From VAZQ01 sp035293945 (GTDB lineage Bacteria > Pseudomonadota > Alphaproteobacteria > Rhizobiales > Xanthobacteraceae), in assembly GCA_035293945.1 (NCBI GenBank), contig DATGLV010000004.1, positions 1-35,068 on the forward strand: 35,068 nt of DNA, given 5' to 3'. The notes beneath the pieces were generated by a model. That model was not told the origin of the DNA and made no database searches. It saw only the letters and a program-made list of their open reading frames with translations. The position numbers and the translations under genes are program-made. Below, one piece after another: positions 1 to 7,852 of the stretch (positions are counted from its first letter, which is position 1; each line of letters begins with the position of its first letter).

Positions 1-2888
1 TGAGGCCGCGGCAAACATGCCGCGGAAAGTTGATTTGAGGAGCTCATGGCCAAAAAATCATTGTCCGCTTCAATGAGGCCGCGGCAAACATGCCGCGGAA
101 AGTAACATCACCGCATCTCGGCATGACCGTGCGCGAGATGCTTCAATGAGGCCGCGGCAAACATGCCGCGGAAAGTCCGGCACGGTCTCCGGCCTGCAGC
201 TCACCAACAACTAGCTTCAATGAGGCCGCGGCAAACATGCCGCGGAAAGTTGGTGGGGCTTCCTGCAAAGGAAGTGTGGCGCCTTTGGGCTTCAATGAGG
301 CCGCGGCAAACATGCCGCGGAAAGTCTCTCTTTATGGGGAACCTGGCGCAGCGTCGGCACGCGCTTCAATGAGGCCGCGGCAAACATGCCGCGGAAAGTA
401 TCGAGCGTCGGCAGGAGATTGGTGCTCGAAGTGATGCTTCAATGAGGCCGCGGCAAACATGCCGCGGAAAGTCCAGCGTCGGAGCAATCTCATTATTGTT
501 GCCGCTATGCTTCAATGAGGCCGCGGCAAACATGCCGCGGAAAGTTCGATTGGCCATTCGGTATCTTCTGGCCAATTCGCCGGCTTCAATGAGGCCGCGG
601 CAAACATGCCGCGGAAAGTCATGACGGCCGTGAAATCGACGTTGTTGATGGAGAGGGCTTCAATGAGGCCGCGGCAAACATGCCGCGGAAAGTCGCGATG
701 CGTCCCCATGTTGACGTTGGTGTCGAAGAAGCTTCAATGAGGCCGCGGCAAACATGCCGCGGAAAGTTTGCGCATCTGCTTGGCCTGCAAGAATGGCAAG
801 CGCGCTTCAATGAGGCCGCGGCAAACATGCCGCGGAAAGTAGCGCGAACGTCTCATCCGCGACCGGGATCTCATCGCTTCAATGAGGCCGCGGCAAACAT
901 GCCGCGGAAAGTGGGACCGGCGTGTTCTGGAGCACCCCTCCGTGTGTGCGCTTCAATGAGGCCGCGGCAAACATGCCGCGGAAAGTATGTCGCCAGCGGC
1001 ACCTATGACGGGGTTGTGGCGCCGCTTCAATGAGGCCGCGGCAAACATGCCGCGGAAAGTGGCCCCCGCCTCGATGTCGTTCCAGTCGTTGGCAAGTTGC
1101 TTCAATGAGGCCGCGGCAAACATGCCGCGGAAAGTAAGCGGGTCATTGGGGCCCACCTGATCGCGGCAGGGCTTCAATGAGGCCGCGGCAAACATGCCGC
1201 GGAAAGTATTGGGTCGCTCCGCCGGGGTCTTGTGGGTCGTCGTCGCTTCAATGAGGCCGCGGCAAACATGCCGCGGAAAGTCCGGCGGCCGAGCGCAGCC
1301 TGATCGCTCGGCGAATAGCTTCAATGAGGCCGCGGCAAACATGCCGCGGAAAGTCGACATGCGCGGGATGTTTACCGCGCAAATTCAGGGCTTCAATGAG
1401 GCCGCGGCAAACATGCCGCGGAAAGTCTGGCCCGTGTCAGCGTCAACGTAGGCCACATCAACAGCTTCAATGAGGCCGCGGCAAACATGCCGCGGAAAGT
1501 CTTGGCGCGCTCAAAAGCCGTATCCCATGACGACCGCTTCAATGAGGCCGCGGCAAACATGCCGCGGAAAGTTCTTGCGGTTGGTACGACCCCAATCACT
1601 GGCGGCACGCTTCAATGAGGCCGCGGCAAACATGCCGCGGAAAGTTTGATCGATTCCGCCGAATAGTCCTGCATACCCTTGCTTCAATGAGGCCGCGGCA
1701 AACATGCCGCGGAAAGTGGGCAGAACTTCACCGGCTGCTCCACCACCAGTTATGGCTTCAATGAGGCCGCGGCAAACATGCCGCGGAAAGGCGGCACCAC
1801 GGCGGCGACGGGGTTCCAGTTTGCAGCGCTTCAATGAGGCCGCGGCAAACATGCCGCGGAAAGTGAGCACAGCCCCGAAATGCCCTTTCGGAATGTCGGC
1901 GCTTCAATGAGGCCGCGGCAAACATGCCGCGGAAAGTCCTTGTGGTGTGGTTAGCGTCGCGGTGTTATTTGGGTGCTTCAATGAGGCCGCGGCAAACATG
2001 CCGCGGAAAGTGCGAGACCACTGGCGGAAGATTGCCGGCCGAAGGCCGCTTCAATGAGGCCGCGGCAAACATGCCGCGGAAAGTGCGAAGGTCGAGAAGC
2101 TTAAGCCGACCAATCCGCCGCTTCAATGAGGCCGCGGCAAACATGCCGCGGAAAGTAGTACCGGGGGTGGGGAAGAAACGGCGCGCTGGCCGCTTCAATG
2201 AGGCCGCGGCAAACATGCCGCGGAAAGTGGACAAGCTCCTCACCCCATGCGTCATCTGCGTCTTGGCTTCAATGAGGCCGCGGCAAACATGCCGCGGAAA
2301 GTCAGCACGCCGTTCAGGATATGGTATGCGCTGTTCAAGCTTCAATGAGGCCGCGGCAAACATGCCGCGGAAAGTGTGCCTCGGGCATAGCTGTTGAACT
2401 GCGGCGAGCGCATGCTTCAATGAGGCCGCGGCAAACATGCCGCGGAAAGTCTCCGCTCCTGGTCGATCATGGCCTGATCATCGTGGCTTCAATGAGGCCG
2501 CGGCAAACATGCCGCGGAAAGTGTATCCGACATCTTTGCCGGGTTCGGAGATTTTGAGGCTTCAATGAGGCCGCGGCAAACATGCCGCGGAAAGTCCGAA
2601 TACTACATGGCCTTCCGATCCGATTGGGGTAGCTTCAATGAGGCCGCGGCAAACATGCCGCGGAAAGTTGCAACCGGAGGCCGGCGAGCGGCAACGCAAT
2701 CCATGCTTCAATGAGGCCGCGGCAAACATGCCGCGGAAAGTATCAACTCCTGCCACGTTCTTGCTGTCGTCGGGTTCGCTTCAATGAGGCCGCGGCAAAC
2801 ATGCCGCGGAAAGTATCGCGCCACCGATGTGGTCAAGGCTGTGCTCGGCTTGCTTCAATGAGGCCGCGGCAAACATGCCGCGGAAAGT
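1..2888 (-). CRISPR. Type I-G CRISPR array, 39 complete repeats plus one partial
   Basis: Whole 37-base repeats begin at 67, 140, 214, 289 and so on to 2852, and a truncated repeat occupies 1-30, so the array continues beyond the left edge. There are 39 spacers of 35-38 bases. On the plus strand each repeat starts GCTTCAATGAGG and ends GCGGAAAGT. Read on the minus strand it has a CCGCGG stem, loop CATGTTTG, CCGCGG stem and the 3' end ATTGAAGC, the usual Cas6-type 5' handle. The array is therefore transcribed leftwards, in the same direction as the cas genes, with its leader at 2889-3125. I saw only one repeat variant: the last base at 1791 is G instead of T. The array is long and uniform, which fits past activity and good maintenance. 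Open frames inside it are artefacts of periods of 72 or 75 bases. Confidence 0.99.
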
Positions 2889-3125
2889 TGGCTGCCCGCA
2901 AGCTGTTGCTCCGGCAGATGGAGCGCCGGCAGTTGCGAGCGGTGGGCCAGACGGGCCGCGCTGGCAGGGCTCTGCCCATCCCACGCGGTCGACGATGTCA
3001 AACAGCGGCTTGATGTTCAAGCATTTTCTTGCTTGCGAGCGGTACCGGCGCTTTGCGCATCACCAGAGCGCTCGCACGGCAACGGCGAGAGCGACAGCGC
3101 ATCGAATCGCGCTCGCCCCAATCTT
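2889..3125 (-). promoter_or_regulatory. CRISPR leader
   Basis: This 237-base gap between the leader-proximal repeat (ending 2888) and the cas2 stop codon holds no convincing gene. In type I loci the leader drives array transcription and is the site of spacer insertion. The half beside the array is GC-rich rather than AT-rich, which is unusual for a leader. A small hairpin with arms CAAGCA and TGCTTG lies near 3017-3034. I cannot point to a convincing -10/-35 pair; a TTGAAC-like hexamer on the minus strand near 3015-3020 is a weak candidate. Confidence 0.7.
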
Positions 3126-3431
3126 TTATATCACGACGGCGGCGCGCTTGACGCTCTGGAACGAAGTCTTGCCGAGGCTTTCGACGCGCGGGTCGACCCT
3201 GTCGGCGAGGCCGAGATCGAGGATCAGCACGTGGTCCTCCCGGGCGTGGATGATCTCCTCGAGCCGGCGGGCGAGCTCGGCGCGCCGGCGCCCGCTGAGC
3301 CGGCATTGGAAGACGGACAGCTGCAGCCAATGCCCGTAACCGTGCATCAGGCGGAAGACGCGGCGCCAGCGCCGCTCGTTCGAGATGTCGTAGGTCACGA
3401 TGTAGAGGCGCTCCTCGACCATTGGGCTCAC
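3126..3431 (-). CDS. cas2: CRISPR-associated Cas2
   Basis: This gene encodes the 101-residue Cas2 subunit that bridges two Cas1 dimers in the spacer-integration complex. The N-terminal strand RLYIVTYDIS carries the conserved Asp, followed by a ferredoxin-like fold pattern (HGYGHWLQLSVFQCRLS) and the usual length of 90-100 residues. The GTG start at 3431 overlaps the cas4-cas1 stop codon (GTGA type); an ATG three codons later (3422) is an alternative. It is the last gene before the leader and array, the standard position. No key residue appears to be missing. Confidence 0.95.
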   Translation of the reverse strand: MSPMVEERLYIVTYDISNERRWRRVFRLMHGYGHWLQLSVFQCRLSGRRRAELARRLEEIIHAREDHVLILDLGLADRVDPRVESLGKTSFQSVKRAAVVI

Positions 3432-4957
3432 CGGACCAGATAATGGGGATATTCGGCGATCTCGCCGTCCAGGTGGCGCGCCAAGAGGCGCGCCTGCACC
3501 TCGAGCAGGCGGCGCATGGAGACGCGATAGCCGAACAACGGATGAGTGACCTCCTGCTCAAGACGGCGCTCGTAGGCGGCAATGAAAGCGCGGCGCGCCT
3601 GCGGCTTGAGATTGACCGCCGTCCCTGCGGTCACGAAGTCGCCAGCCTTGATCTCGCCGTTGTTGATGACCTGGATGACGGTAGAGTCGGCGAGAATCGG
3701 CCGGAAAGGCTCGATCATGTCGAGCGCCAATGCGGGACGGCCGAAGCGCGGCTGGTGGTAGAAGCCGAGATAAGGATCGAAGCCTACCGCGGACAGCACT
3801 GTCAGCCACGTCCGCGTGAGCAACGTGTAGCCGAGCGACAGCATGGCGTTGACGGGATCGACCGGCGGGCGCCGCGTCCGCTTCTCGAAAGCAAATGCGG
3901 GAAAATCGCGCGCGGCATCGCTGAGCATGGTGGTGAACAGACGGAAATAGCGCGCGGCGGCCTCGCCTTCGATGCCGAGCAGCTCTTCCATGCCGGCGGC
4001 ATGCGCATCGCGATCGGCGAGGCGCGACATTGCTTCGAGCACAGCGTCGCGTTCGGCATCGTCCCCATTCTTGAAATTCCGGCGCAGGAAGACGCGGGTG
4101 TTGCGGATCTTGGCCACCACCAGGCTGCGGGCGAAGACGAGGCAGCGCCGCTCGTCGAAGGCGGCGCGAAATTGCGCGATGCGGATCGCGATGTTGCGGT
4201 GACCGGTCGATACCGTGTGGCCGAGCACCCAGCCGCCGGAGGACGCCCAGGTGACGGGAATTTCCTCGCGCAGCAGCGCCGCGACCGCAGGCGTGGTCAG
4301 GCCGACCGGTCCGTGCAGCACGAGCTCGGAGACATCGCCGAGCGCGACCTCGGTCTTGCCCGCTTCGGTCTCGATCACCAGCGTCTCGCCCGACTTGGCC
4401 ACGCGCGCGCCCGGCTCCTGCACATAGAGCGGCAACGCCGTGTCGGCGGATGGATTAAGCGGACGCGGCGCGAGCCCGCGGCGAAAGAACGCGACCTCAT
4501 CCGGCAGGCAGATGCCGGCGAGCGAGCATTTGGCGCATTTCGGGCTGTCGACCAGCGGCGGCGGCAAGCGGCCGGCGGCGGCTGCGAGCCGCAGATTGGC
4601 GATCGCCTCGCGCGTCCGCGCGCGCAGCGCATCGTCGAGCGCGATCCGCACGCGCTCGCGCGAGCCCGCAAACCAGATCGCGCCTTCGGCGACGCGATAA
4701 CCGGCCTCCTCCAATATCAGCGCCTGGGCGCAGACCTGAACCCGTTCCGGCTCATAGGCACCTTCGGCCACATGCGGACGCTTGCCCTTCTTGGTGTCAA
4801 CCGGGGTGACGGTGCCGTCCGCGCCTTCGATGAGGTCCATCTTGGCGATGATGCCGAGCTGCTCGGATGCGAGCGTCACCGCGCGCGCGGCGAAATCCGG
4901 CTTGTCGTCCGTCTCCTCCGGCGCAGGCAAGCGGCCGCCGCCGGCATCAACGCGCAC
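3428..4957 (-). CDS. cas4-cas1: Cas4-Cas1 fusion, uninterrupted part (Cas4 core plus Cas1)
   Basis: Cas4-Cas1 fusions are a hallmark of type I-G: Cas4 trims and PAM-selects prespacers and Cas1 integrates them. The open stretch encodes 509 residues from a GTG. In this numbering it has a RecB-like Cas4 core (D41, D54, K56 in PVDTKKG) and three iron-sulfur cysteines (C141, C144, C150 in CAKCSLAGIC). The Cas1 domain follows, with GFYHQPRFGRPALALDMIEP carrying the metal-binding His and Asp. The frame extends upstream to an ATG at 5164 (578 residues in all) but is broken by TAG at 5015-5017. If translation restarts at 4957 or nearby, Cas1 stays whole while Cas4 loses its first cysteine. No strong ribosome site precedes the GTG. 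The position where many Cas1 proteins have the catalytic Glu (LLxxE before the SAVGFDP segment) is Thr here (TLLTRTWL). The gene overlaps cas2 by four bases. Confidence 0.9.
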   Translation of the reverse strand: MRVDAGGGRLPAPEETDDKPDFAARAVTLASEQLGIIAKMDLIEGADGTVTPVDTKKGKRPHVAEGAYEPERVQVCAQALILEEAGYRVAEGAIWFAGSRERVRIALDDALRARTREAIANLRLAAAAGRLPPPLVDSPKCAKCSLAGICLPDEVAFFRRGLAPRPLNPSADTALPLYVQEPGARVAKSGETLVIETEAGKTEVALGDVSELVLHGPVGLTTPAVAALLREEIPVTWASSGGWVLGHTVSTGHRNIAIRIAQFRAAFDERRCLVFARSLVVAKIRNTRVFLRRNFKNGDDAERDAVLEAMSRLADRDAHAAGMEELLGIEGEAAARYFRLFTTMLSDAARDFPAFAFEKRTRRPPVDPVNAMLSLGYTLLTRTWLTVLSAVGFDPYLGFYHQPRFGRPALALDMIEPFRPILADSTVIQVINNGEIKAGDFVTAGTAVNLKPQARRAFIAAYERRLEQEVTHPLFGYRVSMRRLLEVQARLLARHLDGEIAEYPHYLVR

Positions 4958-5014
4958 GTGGGTGCGCCGCCCCTGCTCGGTGTCGCCGGAATCCGCCCAT
5001 TCACCGTCGACCCA

Positions 5015-5164
5015 CTACAGAAAGGCCAAGCGCGGGCAGTAGACGTATTCGTTGATCATTCGCGCCGGCAAGAGCGGCGTCTCGGCGGTGGCCGCAGGCG
5101 CCGGAAGCTCGAGCACAAGCTGGGTCGGCGAAGCCGCAAGCGGCTCCGTTGCAGGGGTCGACAT
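5015..5164 (-). pseudogene. cas4-cas1: Cas4 N-terminus cut off by an in-frame amber codon
   Basis: The minus strand reads from ATG (5164) through a 35-residue leader segment into MINEYVYCPRLAFL, a typical Cas4 N-terminus with the first iron-sulfur cysteine (C43). Codon 50 is TAG (5015-5017), followed in the same frame by WVDGEW. Most Cas4 proteins have Glu here (LEWV), so one G-to-T change of GAG would explain it. The ATG is preceded by a purine-rich stretch, AAGGGGGGATT, which could serve as ribosome site. Either the Cas4 activity is lost, or the codon is suppressed, or the base is a sequencing error. Confidence 0.85.
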
Positions 5165-5299
5165 ACGCTACAATCCCCCCTTCGCACGAAGTACTCATAC
5201 GATCTAAGCGCGAACGGCGAATGCTGTCCAGGCAGCCTTGTATCGACGGTGGTTTTGTTGTACATAATAGCGAAATGTTGTAATCTAATTCGAGGCCAG
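5165..5299. promoter_or_regulatory. Divergent promoter region between cas4-cas1 and phd-vapC
   Basis: This AT-richer 135-base gap separates leftward cas4-cas1-cas2 from rightward phd-vapC. For the rightward direction, TTGTAC and TAATCT spaced by 17 bases, near 5260-5288, form a plausible sigma-70 promoter. It sits among imperfect inverted repeats (TGTACAT and ATGTTGTA) of the sort bound by Phd-type antitoxins. The separated adaptation genes need their own promoter here; on the minus strand I see no clear one. Confidence 0.45.
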
Positions 5300-5566
5300 A
5301 TGAAGTCATATCCGATCAACAAGGCGCGCGCGCATTTCTCGCACATTATCGAGCGGGCGCTTGCCGGCGAGCCGCAGCGGGTGACGCGTTACGGCAAGGA
5401 GGCGGTGGTGATCGTGTCGGAGCAGGAATGGCGGGCAGCCACGGCTTCGCGGTCTGCTTCGTCACTTGGCGAGCTCTTGGCACGCTACGCCCGCGCGGGT
5501 GCGCTGCGTGAAGGCATCACCGACCGTCCGTGGACGGATCGCACCCTCGGCGCCGGCCTCGACTGA
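5300..5566 (+). CDS. Phd/YefM-family antitoxin
   Basis: This gene encodes an 88-residue antitoxin, MKSYPINKARAHFSHIIERA at the start, with the Phd/YefM DNA-binding fold (residues about 1-50, ending in RYGKEAVVIVSEQEW) and a variable C-terminus that would mask the toxin. Such antitoxins bind the operon promoter and neutralise the partner PIN ribonuclease. The start was chosen at ATG 5300 because the family begins there. A much longer frame running in from 3422 is antisense to cas4-cas1 and is not a gene. The stop codon is two bases before the vapC TTG. Confidence 0.9.
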   Translation: MKSYPINKARAHFSHIIERALAGEPQRVTRYGKEAVVIVSEQEWRAATASRSASSLGELLARYARAGALREGITDRPWTDRTLGAGLD

Positions 5567-5568
5567 CA

Positions 5569-6006
5569 TTGTACCTCCTCGATACCAATGTGATCTCGAT
5601 GCTGGATCCCCGCCGGCATGCGCACGCGCCGGCGCTGGTCGATTGGCTGCAGAGAAATGGAAGGGCGCTATTTCTCTCGGTGATAACGATCACGGAGCTG
5701 GACGCCGGCGTGCTCAAGCTCAGGCGCGAGGGAAAGCCGGCACGCGCTCGCGAGATTGCCGGACTGGTGGCGGCGATCGTGACGGATTTCGGCGATCGCG
5801 TGCTGCCGATCGATATCGAGACCGCGCGGCACGTGGCGCGGCTCGGTGCGGCAACGCATCGGCAGCCGGTGGCCTTGCCCGACCTGATGATCGCCGCAAC
5901 CGCCGGGCGGCACGGCCTCATCGTGCTGACGCGCAACCTCAAGCAGATCGGCCGGCTCGAGGTGCCGGCACGCGATCCGTTCCTCGAGCTGCCGCCGGAT
6001 GCGTGA
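5569..6006 (+). CDS. vapC: VapC-family PIN-domain ribonuclease toxin
   Basis: This is a PIN-domain toxin of about 145 residues, expected to cleave RNA when free of its antitoxin. The acidic residues of the fold are present: D in YLLDTNVIS, E in TITELDAG and D in ALPDLMIAATA, followed by GLIVLTRNLKQ. The likely start is TTG at 5569, two bases after the phd stop; an ATG at 5530 would overlap phd by 37 bases. The toxin appears intact and forms an operon with the antitoxin just upstream. Its last 21 bases recur at 7084-7104, which suggests recombination within the toxin-antitoxin island. Confidence 0.9.
   Translation: MYLLDTNVISMLDPRRHAHAPALVDWLQRNGRALFLSVITITELDAGVLKLRREGKPARAREIAGLVAAIVTDFGDRVLPIDIETARHVARLGAATHRQPVALPDLMIAATAGRHGLIVLTRNLKQIGRLEVPARDPFLELPPDA
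5986..6006 (+). repeat. 21-base direct repeat, copy 1 (vapC 3' end)
   Basis: The final 21 bases of vapC, encoding ELPPDA and the stop, recur exactly at 7084-7104 outside any vapC gene. The flanking bases differ (c versus t on the left, t versus c on the right). Confidence 0.85.
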
Positions 6007-6137
6007 TTGACGGGTGTGCCCTCATAAACAGAGCCGGCCGTGGCATACGGTTTCGTCCAGCGGTATCGGCCGCCCGCTGGCCCGCGGCTCCTCGGCCCGA
6101 GGCCGCATGAAATGGGGAACTTCAAAGAATGGCCTTG

Positions 6138-6158
6138 GTCCCAAATTGGGACTATGCT
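6138..6158 (+). promoter_or_regulatory. higBA promoter with palindromic operator
   Basis: A perfect palindrome with seven-base arms, GTCCCAA-A-TTGGGAC, lies at 6138-6152 and directly abuts a TATGCT hexamer at 6153-6158 that could be the -10 element. The higB GTG is 11 bases further on. This is the expected arrangement for autorepression by the HigA antitoxin or the HigBA complex; the binding itself is inferred. Confidence 0.6.
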
Positions 6159-6169
6159 AGACTGAGCAT

Positions 6170-6472
6170 GTGAGGATCATAGCGCTGAGCACTCTCAAGG
6201 CCTTTGTCAGGCGCAGCTCCGGTTATGCCGATGCACGAGAGCCCTTGATGGCCTGGTTCAGGCAAGTCAAGGCCGCCGATTGGGCGAGCCCAGCGGAGCT
6301 GAAGCGGGAAGTTCGCTCGGCCAGCATCCTCCGAGACGGGCGTGCGGTGTTCAATATCGCCGGGAACAAGTATCGAATCGTGGTGTGGATCAATTATCCC
6401 TACAGGGTGGTTTATATCCGCTTCATCGGCACACACAGGCAGTACGATTCCATCGATGCGCAGACGGTTTGA
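6170..6472 (+). CDS. higB: HigB-family mRNA interferase toxin
   Basis: This 100-residue basic protein has the HigB_toxin fold features: MRIIALSTLKAFVRRSS at the N-terminus, a central WFRQVKAADWASPAELK helix pair and the C-terminal strands NKYRIVVWINYPYRVVYIRFIGTHRQYD. The family cleaves mRNA, usually at the ribosome. The toxin precedes the antitoxin, the usual order for higBA. The start is GTG at 6170 because no in-frame ATG fits the family N-terminus. It appears complete. Confidence 0.88.
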   Translation: MRIIALSTLKAFVRRSSGYADAREPLMAWFRQVKAADWASPAELKREVRSASILRDGRAVFNIAGNKYRIVVWINYPYRVVYIRFIGTHRQYDSIDAQTV

Positions 6473-6553
6473 GCTTGAGGCGGCACCGTCGTGGCGACGT
6501 AGCGCGCCCAGATTGGCGGCAAAGTGGCAGGAGGGAGGAGATATCCGCCGCGT

Positions 6554-6949
6554 ATGACGCCGCGGTATCAATTGAACATGGACATCGAACCAATCAGAAA
6601 CAATCGCGACTACCGACGGGCATTAAATGAGATCGAAGGCCTGATGGCGGCCAAGCGCAACACGCCAGAAGGAGACCGACTCGATGTGCTCGTGACTCTG
6701 GTCGAGGCTTGGGAGGCGAAGCATTATCCGCTGGACCTGCCGGATGCAGTGGAAGCGATCAAATACCACATGGAGCAGAAGGGGCTCGCCCCCCGCGACC
6801 TCATTCCTTTCATCGGCAGCCGCAATCGGGTCCACGAAATCCTTTCGCGCCGGCGATCCTTGACGCTCGCGATGGTTCGACGTTTGCATGAAGGGCTCGG
6901 CATTCCGGCTGAATCTCTCATCAAGGTCGGGGGCAAGCGAGCCGCCTGA
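6554..6949 (+). CDS. higA: HigA-family antitoxin with XRE-type HTH
   Basis: This gene encodes about 131 residues. An N-terminal segment (EPIRNNRDYRRALNEIEGLM) is typical of the long HigA antitoxins paired with HigB_toxin-family proteins. It is followed by a helix-turn-helix (LAPRDLIPFIGSRNRVHEIL) in the C-terminal half. It should neutralise HigB and repress the palindromic promoter upstream. The start could be ATG 6554 or ATG 6578. The first follows a purine-rich stretch, though at a long spacing, so I am unsure which is used. It ends before a decayed antitoxin fragment on the other strand. Confidence 0.88.
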   Translation: MTPRYQLNMDIEPIRNNRDYRRALNEIEGLMAAKRNTPEGDRLDVLVTLVEAWEAKHYPLDLPDAVEAIKYHMEQKGLAPRDLIPFIGSRNRVHEILSRRRSLTLAMVRRLHEGLGIPAESLIKVGGKRAA

Positions 6950-7143
6950 AGGCGCGAAGCTCCTCCGGCGCGCACGCGGCTTCGACACGCTGGACATCGA
7001 CGTAGGTGCCGAGGTTCATGATCTTCCGAAAGGCTGAAGCCCTCCCGCACCATACGGATGAGCGCGACCATGGGTACGCAATTGAGCTGCCGCCGGATGC
7101 GTGACTGGATTAACGCTTCGACATCAACCGGGAGCGACGCCAA
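6950..7143 (-). pseudogene. Decayed AbiE-type antitoxin fragment
   Basis: On the minus strand from 7028, the translation contains IMNLGTYVDVQRVEAA, closely matching VMNLGTYDDVRRLEAA in the antitoxin at 7839-8151. The similarity is short, ends within a few dozen codons, and the preceding stretch (RMVREGFSLS) is in another frame. It lies just downstream of the AbiEii-like gene and looks like the remnant of a second copy or a rearranged module. The 21-base vapC-tail repeat is embedded in the same stretch. Confidence 0.6.
7084..7104 (+). repeat. 21-base direct repeat, copy 2
   Basis: This is an exact copy of the last 21 bases of vapC (5986-6006), here in no vapC frame. With copy 1 it brackets higBA and the decayed antitoxin fragment (about 1.1 kb). 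This suggests insertion or recombination between toxin-antitoxin modules. Confidence 0.85.
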
Positions 7144-7852
7144 GGCTTGATCCTCCGAGCGGAAACTCTACGAGCTCGTCGCAATCGGCCATCGGCACCG
7201 CGAGCGAGCCAGCGCGGATTTTAACGGCGGGCAAATTCCCGATCCGTGCCGCGGCGGCGCTCAGGAGGTCCCGATCGACCGCATCGAGAGAAGGAAGATT
7301 TCCATCTTCGTAGAAGCAGAGCGCACGCAGGACCGTCATGGGCTCGCCCTTGAACATCGTCCTGAAGGCGGCGAGACCCGCCGTAACCGAGATGCCGCGG
7401 CGCAGCAGCGCCGCTATGTCCCGGTAGTCCCTTGCTTCCGCCCGATCGAGGATGGCCTTGAGCTTAGTGGCCATGAGGTCATTGGGCGAGGCAACCAGTA
7501 GGGTGCGATCGGCGGTCTGCAGCGGATCATCCACGCGGCCGATATTCAGCCGTCCGAAGAACGACAGCTTGACCGGGCCGAACGACGTGACAACTGACAC
7601 TGCGAGCGTGTCCTGCCCGTCTAGAAGCACCGAGACCCGAGAGGCTTCGCCTGCAGCTGCGCGCAGCGCGCTTTTGTCGAGCGGCTCGGCGGTGAAGAAA
7701 TCAAAATAAACCGAGGCGCGGTGCCCAAAATAGAGGGCAACCGCCGTCCCGCCATAGAGCACCAGCGACCGATCGGCGAACGCTTTGAGGTGCGGCCAAA
7801 TCTGCCGCTGCGCCGGCGGCAGCACATCGAGATGAGGCTTAAAGCACCGCAT
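7124..7852 (-). CDS. AbiEii/AbiGii-family nucleotidyltransferase toxin, probably impaired
   Basis: This protein of about 242 residues has the nucleotidyltransferase signature SLVLYGGTAVALYFGHR followed by SVYFDFFT, then the domain core with NDLMATKLKAILDRAEARDYRDIAALL. AbiEii-type toxins act with a cognate antitoxin and have been linked to phage defence. The start at 7852 was chosen because homology begins with MRCFKPHLDVLP and it overlaps the antitoxin frame by 14 bases; the longer frame to 8020 adds only low-complexity sequence. The family normally has two acidic residues (SVDFDFF); the first is Tyr here (TAT), which may abolish metal binding. It is transcribed in the same direction as the cas genes, directly downstream of csb3 and the antitoxin. 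Confidence 0.8.
   Translation of the reverse strand: MRCFKPHLDVLPPAQRQIWPHLKAFADRSLVLYGGTAVALYFGHRASVYFDFFTAEPLDKSALRAAAGEASRVSVLLDGQDTLAVSVVTSFGPVKLSFFGRLNIGRVDDPLQTADRTLLVASPNDLMATKLKAILDRAEARDYRDIAALLRRGISVTAGLAAFRTMFKGEPMTVLRALCFYEDGNLPSLDAVDRDLLSAAAARIGNLPAVKIRAGSLAVPMADCDELVEFPLGGSSLGVAPG

Noticed and set aside
163..3339. Open frames of 60-170 codons through the repeat array on both strands
   Set aside because: They repeat FNEAAANMPRKV, SMRPRQTCRGK or TFRGMFAAASLK, which are translations of the CRISPR repeat; periods of 72 or 75 bases keep the frame open.
3422..5566. A 714-codon plus-strand frame
   Set aside because: It is antisense to cas4-cas1 and only its last 88 codons (the Phd antitoxin) are a recognisable protein.
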